Positions 48,801-64,000 of a stretch of 64,000 nucleotides of DNA are shown here, one piece after another. A program made the translations under genes and the position numbers. Origin of the DNA: Piscicola geometra (taxonomy: Eukaryota > Annelida > Clitellata > Hirudinida > Piscicolidae). The notes under the pieces are model-generated. The model saw nothing but the letters and a program-made list of their open reading frames with translations, was not told the origin of the DNA and searched no databases. The stretch lies in contig OX030955.1 of NCBI GenBank assembly GCA_943735955.1, positions 2,455,234 to 2,519,233 on the forward strand, in the 5' to 3' direction. Numbering within the stretch: position 1 is the first letter of the stretch; each line of letters begins with the position of its first letter.

Positions 48801-51800
48801 TCATTCAAAGCCTATATTTTATCCCCATAGATATGAAACATTTATTCGTGCAGACGTCTGTAGAAATGGATAATTTAATTATGTTATAAAGCTTAAACAC
48901 TTTTTTATTCTAAAATTTAATTAACAATTATTTTTTTAATTAAAATGTATTTACACATTTTTTATTAGAAAAAATATGTATTAAAAATTAAATAAAAATA
49001 GAACTGTTTTTCACATAAGGCATATTTATTTTATTCTTTTAAACCTCGGTTAAAAACATTAAATAAATCTTCACGCCATAATGTTTGCCAAATATTTCTT
49101 ACAGAAACTGCCAAAGGAGAATCGAAATCCTTCAGCCGACTACCCACTGTCACAGGCATTTTCATGTCACAGACTTCCCTCCGTGGTTGGAGCAAGTCCT
49201 CTCTCATCTAAAATAAGGTATGATAGGATGACTGTGATATGAAAAATCTCGAGTTTTTAAAGATAAATTTTATTATTATACATTGAGTGAAAAAATTAAA
49301 GATATTTACGAATTAACAAACTAAAATGGAAACTTCAAATGATTTTACAGCTTGAGCAGCATCGACAGCTGCTGCACCACTTCAGAGTCGGTGGTGACGC
49401 AAATCGAACGGAAATGTTTCGGCATCAGACCAATTTCCAGGACAACCTCTCATGCTACCAGCTGCAGTTTCCATGACAGCCAGCACATCACATCACAGCC
49501 CAGCAGTGTCTGGAACGAGTTTTTTTCTTGCAACTGCTGCAGTGGGTTGTTGATGGTACGACAAAACTTGACGGCTTTCGTGGACTCGCTTCAGCCTCCT
49601 GTGATGGGAGAAGAGGTGGTGGGAGACAGCAGAGATTGTCTGACGTTCCAAAAGGCATCTCCTTCTCCAGTTTCTTTCTTTTCACAACAACATTCTCATC
49701 AAGGACACATCAATCAACACGCACAAACACTTAAATCATGCGAGGTGTGTCATACAGGCGAAACGAAAGATAATGACGCAAACGATGAATCAAATAGATT
49801 TGAAAACCACTGCACTTCTCCCCACTACAGCGACATCATAATTGTGCAAGATGAGTCTAGCTTCACGCCATTTTGTGAGCTCTTGAGTCGCACGTCTGAT
49901 CCTAAATACCTCCGAACACTCATCATTGTCGACTGCAAACTGCAATGGGACCCTCAAAAAGATCCTTTCAGTCGACCAGATACCTTCAACTTGAGTACCC
50001 TTATTCTTTCAAAAACGAAAATAAAAAAACTACCACTTTCTATCTTTGAAATGTCTCACTGTTTGAAAGTTTTGAAAGTGGATTGTAACTACCTTGAAGA
50101 AATCCCTGAAAAAATAGCTTCTTTGACGAAATTAGAAACCTTTTCATGCAATTCACAAAAGCCCAGACTTCGATTTTTACCAAAGTCTATTGCTGGAATG
50201 ATCTCAATCAAGGTGCTTTCAATGAATTTTATATTAATACAATAAATTAGTAGTAAATTAATAATAATAATAATAATAATAATACATTAATTGTTTAAGA
50301 TGTTTTTAAATATGTTTTTGAGCGCTTTTGTTCACTTAGTAAAGGGCGCTATACAAATTATTAGTGATTGATTGATTGATTGAATATAAAAAACTTAACA
50401 TAACGTACATTAAACTACTCTTGCGATCGATTTTTTCCCATTGTTTCTCAGCTTCATGGACCATGCTCATGTTTTACATTAAATGTATTCTTTTTTCTCA
50501 TCTTTCACATAAATTATACTTATATTTCTGTCACGCATTAGTTATTTTCGTGTTCTCTTCCTTTCCACTTTCTCTATTCCCCAGGCATCTTTGCTCACAT
50601 CTGGTTTATTTATCTATTAATCTTGATTTGTTTATTTAAATGTATTTTTATTTTTTCAGTTAATTAAAATTAACAGAATTCTCTAAACTGTACCAACATT
50701 CTTCACAGATACTGAGTGTCTGCAACAACCGATTAGATGATATTTCATGGGCCTGTGGTCTCAGTAATCTCAAAGTTCTCAAATGTAGTAAGAACAAACT
50801 GTGTTGCCTTCCACCAGCTCTTTCCAGCCTCAAGTCTCTGCAGGTTTTCATTGACAAATTTAGATGAAAATTGATGACAGTTAAAGTTTTAGTTTAAAAT
50901 TTTTTACAATATCTTTTTTATTGAAGTTTGCGACAATTCTTTATCAGAATATAAAAGAAATATATTATATTATGTCATTTAGTTATTTAGAATATTTTTA
51001 AAATAGCTAATATATCGATTCTTATGTTTTATCAACAATCTTTCAGGTGTTGGACATAAGTTACAATAGAATCTCGCATATTCCGGTGTGTCTAAGTGAA
51101 ACAATATCTCGACTATACCGCTTCGACTACTTCAACTCTTCACTCAAGCCCACCCACATTCAGTCTGATGTGTCACAACTCATCAAACACTTGGATCTTC
51201 TTTCCTTCTTAGAGCATATCTCGAGCAGGGCTCATGTTTTCGACGTTTCCATCGGAGTAGTGGGAGAGTCTCAGAGTGGAAAGGCCACTTTAGTGGATTA
51301 TTTGAACCAAGATCGATTCGAATCTTCAGTTTCGCCATCGTTCTCTTCTTCTCTTTCATCTTGGATATTTTCATCCTATTACTCCAGTTCGACTGAAAAC
51401 AATCAATTCATAAAAACTCTAGATTCTTGCCCTCTTTTCAGAAGTAGCGAAGGAATTTTTCAACAAAAGCAACCACCAGTATTTTCAGCCTTTGTGAGTG
51501 CTGTAAAGATGAACAAGGGATCGGCAGACCAACTGAGCAAGCTTGTCAACGTGGATATTTTTCTTCTCACCATCGACATTTCTACCATTCAGCCCCACCC
51601 TAGTTGTCATCCCCACTTCTACCATCGCCACATGAATCGTCTTCAAATGTGGCTTGAATCCTTGTACGAACTGTCGCCGAATACACCTGTAGTGATTGCT
51701 GGCACTCATGCTGACCACGTCAAGAACTCCACCTACTCAGAAATCTGGTCAGCAGTTGAAGAAATCCTACAGAAAGGCAAACAATTTCACTTGAAAAGGT

Positions 51801-54800
51801 ACTCTAACGACCAACGTCACCACGCCTGTCTTCTTTGCAACCAACCTTCTCAATACAAAAACGCTAGAAAGACTTTTTCGAAAGGCCGTTCTACAGGGGG
51901 AATGCTAGGATGTGTTGATGGATCTGAACTCAACGCCATCAAAAGCACCTCAGTCAGTGCTTCGCAGTCAGCTTCCAACCTGCATTCAACAAACAACCTT
52001 TCCAGTGCCACTCTTCTTTCTCTCAACTCCATCGATGTCTACAACAAGAAACAAGAAGCGCTCTCATCATCGCCTCCATCGGCAGCATCACAATCAGCTT
52101 CATCTCTTTTTTCGTTCGGATCCAGATACAAATTCCCTCATGTTTTGGCCTATTATGAAGTGGATGCAAGAAAGATAGTGCACAAGATCTCCAAGAAAAA
52201 GTCTTCAACTCCCAAATGTATGGGAGTTCCTTTAGTTGAGTGTTACACTGCAGAGCAGCTTAAAAGAGCTTTAGTCAGACTCACTTGTGAAATAGGCAAA
52301 GGCAATAGAATTCCTAAGAACTGGACTAGATTTTTAGTGAAGGTAACCTCATTTTCTTCATCTCTAAAATTGCCCTTTGTCAGTTACGAAGACGCCAAGA
52401 GTGTGGCCAGGTCATGCGATGTACCTTTTAACCAGCTTCAGCGCATGCTTGCCTACTTCCACTGGAAGGGAAAGTTGGTGTACTTCTCGAGCGATGCAGA
52501 AGACCAGCTTTCTCGTCTGGTGGTGACTAATCTAGCGTGGTTTTGTGAAAGAGTAAACCACCTCAACCACACTCTCAGAGGAAGTCTATGCAGTGCGGGG
52601 GAAGTGTTTAAGAATCTGGCAGACAAAAGAGTAGACTTGGTGCTGCAACAACGCAAGAGTGTTTTGAACGATCAGCAGAAGTTCCGCAAACTCAACAAGG
52701 CTTTGCAGACTTCGACGCTTTTTCTCCGAGGGATGCCCTATCAGAAGTGGCTTCTGAACGCTATCATCAAACTCGACACGTGCCTTGTCTTACCAGACTC
52801 CCTTTCAACGCCAGCCTTTCTCACCAAAAGCCCCTATTGCATCTTTTTCAACTCCACTCCTAAACCCTTTTTTCCTGTTCCTTTTGCAGCTTCAGGAGAT
52901 TCAAAAAAAATTGCTGATGATTTAGACCTCCAGGAAAATGACCGTTGTCTGTTGGTGATGCCGCTTCTAGAAGATGGCTGTCCCAATCACAACGTGTGGC
53001 CTGAGCAACCCGAGTGGGAAGAAAAGCAAATAGTGTGTGAGTTCAACATCAGACTCTTCAAGCCAGGAGCTTTTACTGACTTTCTAAGAAGGCTTAACAG
53101 AGAAGGTGAATTAGTGCTTTTTATTATGATTTGACATATACAATGTTTGACTCAATACATTGATATAGTTTCTAAACAATAACATTTGAATTAATTAATC
53201 ATTCGAAAAAATAATAAAATATATTTGTTTATCTAAAAATTATGGAAAAAATTTATATAGGAAGAAAGTTTCTGAAGATTGTTTCAATGCCTCCGCCTCT
53301 CTTCATGGCGCACCACGTGGTCTTCTTTTCGGCTGCTGACGAGAGTGGCTGTGACGATTGCTACAACCACTTGAAGAGGTTGAGGAACAGACAACGATGC
53401 AATAACGAAAATGATTTTTCAATAGGCAATGATTTAGAAACGTGTGAAGATTTGGTTCATAAAGTGCGTGTTTCTCTCAAGCAAAATATGGAGAGTGTCA
53501 TGGTGTTTGTAAGAGGAGCACGGCCTTGTTGTGTCATGAATGCTGTTCTCAACTTCACTGATCTTCATTTTGATGACCTTCCTGAAAGTGACACTGATTG
53601 CAACAAGATACATGCCACTTCAACCACAGCAGACACCGCCAGCAGCTTCAGCAGCCACACAGCAAGCAGCAGTCTCAGTCCAAGCACCAGCATTTTATAC
53701 AGCTCCGATGGTCTAGGTAGCATGGCTAGTTTGAGTCACCACCAAACCAGCAGTGATCCTTTAGAACAGGATGATGAAGATAAAGCGACGTTCTTAAGCT
53801 GCCATAAATGCTTGCTCTTGAGAAACATGCCACCCTCCAAAGTGACCTTCCTATGTGCCAAGAACAAGCGCTGGAACCAGAGAAACATCGCTCAGAAAAC
53901 GATGAGTGGTGCGATGACGTTTGATGTTCCTTCATCCACCACCCTCACCATTCTCCCAGACTACGAACACCCACGTCTCGTTCTAATTCTTCCACCAAGC
54001 AGGCAAGCCACCTCTAAAGAATGGTACCTTTCCAATAAGACAGGGTTTCTGGAAGGTCTGGAGGTGCACTTTTTGTGCGAGTACACCGCCTTTTGGCACC
54101 TGACTGAAGACCTCGGTCACAAGATTTACAAACACAATCCTCTCTCGTCTTCCAAGTCGAACACTGATCTTGCGAAACTTGTCGACTTGGCTCTCTCACT
54201 GGTGCAAGTGATTCAAGGAATTCCAGAGCACCACAACAACGTCAGACTGGTTTCTCCTATAGTTCCATACCTGATTGAGACTTACGACTACCTTAAGTCT
54301 GGAGACCCCTACTTCAGTCACTCCTTGCAGCAAAAATCTATTCCAGACCACTCTACATGGCTTCAAAAGAACAAAGAACGGGTTGTTACCATGCTCTCTA
54401 AGGTCCTCACTTCGGCAGGAGATGGCATGTCCGATCTGTACTTCAAGGTTCTTTGAAGCTCCTATAAAATATTTTTTGTTTTATTATGACTATATTTTGA
54501 TTTCAATTTATTTTCGTACATCTTTATAACATTTCGTATAGCATTATAAATTAAAGTTTTAATATTTAATAGTTTCCGCTTTTTATCTATTCTTTTAACT
54601 CGATCCAGGTTAACAACCCCATCAACGCGAACTCAATCTTCCAATCCGCTTCCAGCGTCAGTCGGTCTCAAATGGCCAGGTTTGTCTTAAAAACTGAAAC
54701 ACGAAGCAATACATTTGATTTATATATATATTTATCAATTTTTATGTAATTAAATTAGATTCGTGGTTTTTTTGTCGTTTTCAAACTTATTTACCCTAGG

Positions 54801-55011
54801 ATAAAATTGATAACTTATGCTTATTATAAAAGACATTTATTTATAGATACTTTTCATACATTTGTATATAACGTTTTTTACAACTTTCAGATTTTTGAGA
54901 AGAGACAACAGTTCTGGTAGATTCGGCTGCCTCAGACCAATATACATTGAGAGTGAAATAAGGTGGGTGTGTGACTTGCACTACGACGAACTCAAGAGCG
55001 CTTTCAGTTAG
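45823..55011 (+). CDS. ROCO-family protein: ankyrin-LRR-Roc-COR, no kinase domain, 10 exons
   Basis: Exons: 45823-45927, 46574-46684, 47428-47547, 49105-49217, 49351-50212, 50709-50843, 51047-53105, 53261-54447, 54609-54679, 54891-55011. All phases join, giving about 1627 residues. Ankyrin repeats span about 5-115 (NGRTVLHHALLDG, ESPLQIALRSGS). A Ser/Cys/His-rich linker follows. LRRs span about 330-510 (LSTLILSKTKIKKLPLSIF, LKVLKCSKNKLCCLP, LDISYNRISHIP). The Roc GTPase-like domain starts near 545, with P-loop GESQSGKA at 555-562 and G4-like GTHADHV near 702. COR follows (TRFLVKVTSF, MLAYFHWKGKLVYF). The C-terminal region contains EVHFLCEYTAFWHLTEDL and a Ser-rich insertion. Ankyrin plus LRR plus Roc-COR is the LRRK1 layout, but translation stops without a kinase. 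That makes it closer in end-form to MFHAS1-type ROCO proteins. An upstream exon cannot be excluded. Confidence 0.85.
47548..49104. other. ROCO gene intron 3
   Basis: A 1.6-kb AT-rich intron. No nested gene, RNA or mobile element was recognised. Confidence 0.5.
50318..50385 (+). repeat. SINE 3' tail fragment in a ROCO intron
   Basis: GAGCGCTTTTG, a spacer, then AAAGGGCGCTATACAAAT and four GATT units. It is preceded at 50262-50284 by (AAT)n. It shares the layout of 203-250 and the GCGCTATACAAA block of the SINE at 31483-31678. There is no tRNA head, so the copy is 5'-truncated or decayed. Confidence 0.6.
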
Positions 55012-56799
55012 CCATTGGAGTCTCTTGCTTTGATTCGATTAAATGTTATCAAATCAAAGATTAATTAATCAAATAATTTGTTTTAGTTGAATTAAAAACA
55101 TAAAGGTTCATTTTATAATGTTTGGTGAATATGTCCTTCATTCAAAAACGGTGTAGTAATGGAGGTTTTTACTTTTTTGAGATTCTTTAGATTTTTGAAG
55201 TTAGCAATCTGTGCATTTTCACAGTTTCATGAACATTAATTCTTCAAAGTATTTTTAACTTAGCGAAGTTAGAGTTTTAGATGGATTCAGGATATTCCGA
55301 GTATTACGACCACTTCACTGTTTTATATTTTTTTACAAATTCTATCTAAAATGTTAAAATAATGTTTTTTCAGTTAATAAACTCATTATAATTAATAATA
55401 AATTTTTTATCGTTTTTTACAACTTTTTGTTTTTAGTTTATATATGAAGTCCAATCTAGCTACTATTAATCTTCACATTTTGTATTTGAATTTTTATAAA
55501 GATTTACACCTTTTTACAAAATGACAGAAAATTAATTTTATTACAGTTGTTTTGCTATTTATCCTACAGCAATCCCAGTTTGTAGTTTTTCACGATTTTG
55601 CCAAATTTATATCTGAATTTCACCGAATTATAATTTATAATTGTTTAATTTATTAATATTTGATTTAAAAGTACTTTTCTGATTTAAAAATGATTATCTG
55701 GTGCACAAATTGATGATTATAGAACTTAAACATTCTCGTTGAATTATGAACTCTAATGATTTGTTGAGATTCTCATTGTTATCCAAGGGTAGTTTGTTGA
55801 GTAGGCCCAGTGCAATGAAAGCGGACCACGATCCTTCAACCATTGCTTTATCAGTGTTGTCTTTTTAGTGGTTTCACATTGATTAGTTTATGATCAGACA
55901 ATCATTCTTTCTTTAGTTTAACTTGCGAAGTTATTTATCAGTCGTAGATTATTAGCCAATTATGTAAGTCCCCTTAGTTAAAGAAACGTTGACTGCGTTA
56001 GGAGTGAATTACTTTGTAGGAATAAAGATTTGATTGTATTTTACAATTTATTAAAGAATAAAGGCTAGAATACTTTGAAAATATCAAGGATCAGGCAGTC
56101 GAAAAGACTAAATGCAGATGGAAGACAGCATTCTTATTAAGACCATTTTAAAAGCAATAACTTCAAGAAATCTCCATAGACACAATTAGTTAAATAAACA
56201 TTTAAAAACAAGCTCGTGTAAAAAGTTAACTTATTTTATTTGTTTTACATTCAACATATTAAAGTGAGTATATGAATCGATAGGGTTTTTAATGTATTGA
56301 TTCAAGCAAGGGTGGCGATCTGCTGCAAATCTTGGGGGGGTCTTACCCAAAATGGGCGGCGATCCTAGGGGGCTCCTGGGGTCACTACCATTAAGGTGGA
56401 CCCCTCACTACCAAAAAGATCCGGAACCCAGGGCCCCCCAGGATCGCCGCCCATGGATTCAAGCGATAGAAACTAAACAATGCATTGAAGAATGCAAATT
56501 ATCGAAATTTCCAAAACTCGTGGAACTGAAATTTTAAATTATTGAAAATATCGAAATTAATTAAACTATGCATAAACTTACTTTATTGGTTATGTTATAA
56601 TGTAACATAGACATTGTTACATTGATAACGTGCTTCATGATCGTGTCGTATTACTTGTATTTAATGTCTTATATTATTCAAAATGGATCCAGAATGTATT
56701 TTCTCCTATATCATTGGTGACAATTTCATTGTCATTTCTAAAATATAAGATGGTTGTTAAACACAATTATCAACCGCCACAAAAACATTCACAGACCCT
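55012..56799. other. Intergenic region between convergent ROCO and START genes
   Basis: Mostly AT-rich, with one sharply GC-rich inverted-repeat element at 56308-56455. A minus-strand AATAAA at 56582-56587, about 210 bp past the START-gene stop, is a polyadenylation candidate. I found no kinase motifs (such as HRD or DFG) that would extend the ROCO gene. Confidence 0.55.
56308..56455. mobile_element. GC-rich MITE-like inverted-repeat element with 9-bp flanking repeats
   Basis: A 148-bp GC-rich island in AT-rich DNA, flanked on both sides by GATTCAAGC (56299-56307 and 56456-56464), as expected of a target-site duplication. The ends are imperfect inverted repeats (GGGTGGCGATC against GGGCGGCGATC on the other strand). 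A longer internal inverted repeat pairs ATGGGCGGCGATCCT with the right end, and GGGGTC pairs with GACCCC in the loop. It has no coding capacity. The superfamily is unassigned; 9-bp duplications are typical of Mutator-like elements. Confidence 0.6.
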
Positions 56800-63745
<6,946 letters not shown>

Positions 63746-64000
63746 CTAAAACAGATTTATAAAACAATTATTCGTTCCAGCTTTTTTGGTTGAATATGTA
63801 AAATAATTATGTTTATTTAGTTTTAAAAATTATTTTTATTTGTAACTGCCTTTTATGTTCTGTATTCTAAATAGTGGCAGCGAGGTAGATTTTTCAGAAA
63901 ATGATATATTACGTATATGTTACGTTTAATCAAGAAGAATTCAATGAAGAGTTTATATTGATGGACAATCAATAAACTATTTTTCACTTACAAATAAAAT
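63746..64000. other. Right edge of the window
   Basis: AT-rich sequence upstream of the first recognised START-gene exon. That exon begins after an acceptor-like TTTTAG and its frame is open before the ATG, so a further 5' exon or the 5' UTR may continue outside the window. Confidence 0.5.

Noticed and set aside
55012..56799. A kinase domain completing the ROCO gene
   Set aside because: No kinase motifs were seen on the plus strand before the convergent START gene.

Overview
The window is AT-rich nuclear DNA from a non-vertebrate animal. The evidence is five multi-exon genes with GT-AG introns whose reading phases join exactly, animal-only families (an HCN pacemaker channel, HOIP/RNF31, a radial-spoke MORN protein, a ROCO protein), a eukaryotic tRNA-Phe, tRNA-derived SINEs, non-LTR retrotransposon relics and long trinucleotide microsatellites. 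I cannot fix the phylum. The HCN selectivity-filter region (GYGRYPPQ) is of the invertebrate type. All exon models were built by hand by matching phases and family motifs. No database search was possible. Layout, left to right: (1) 718-9697, plus strand, a 20-exon HOIP/RNF31 homologue, the catalytic subunit of the linear-ubiquitin ligase, with PUB, NZF-like, UBA-like, RING1-IBR-RING2 and LDD parts. One intron holds an antisense tRNA-Phe and two degraded repeats. (2) 12448-35559, minus strand, a 15-exon HCN channel convergent with HOIP. Its introns carry two LINE relics, a (GTA)n microsatellite split by a SINE, and a small duplication. (3) 41419-43851, minus strand, a three-exon RSPH1-like radial spoke head protein with a long Glu/Ala/Lys tail. 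(4) 45823-55011, plus strand, divergent from RSPH1: a 10-exon ankyrin-LRR-Roc-COR (ROCO family) protein that ends without a kinase domain and whose Roc P-loop and switch motif are degenerate. (5) 56800 to at least 63745, minus strand, about 20 exons including a 12-nt microexon: a membrane-anchored protein with two START-type lipid-binding folds, the second split by a large acidic insertion. An intron of this gene contains about 700 bp of (GTA)n. The genes do not form an operon. They belong to separate cell systems (innate immune/ubiquitin signalling, excitability, cilia, ROCO signalling, lipid transfer). The items most worth following up are the kinase-less ROCO protein with a probably non-cycling Roc domain, the tandem-START membrane protein, and several substitutions at functional positions in HOIP and HCN.
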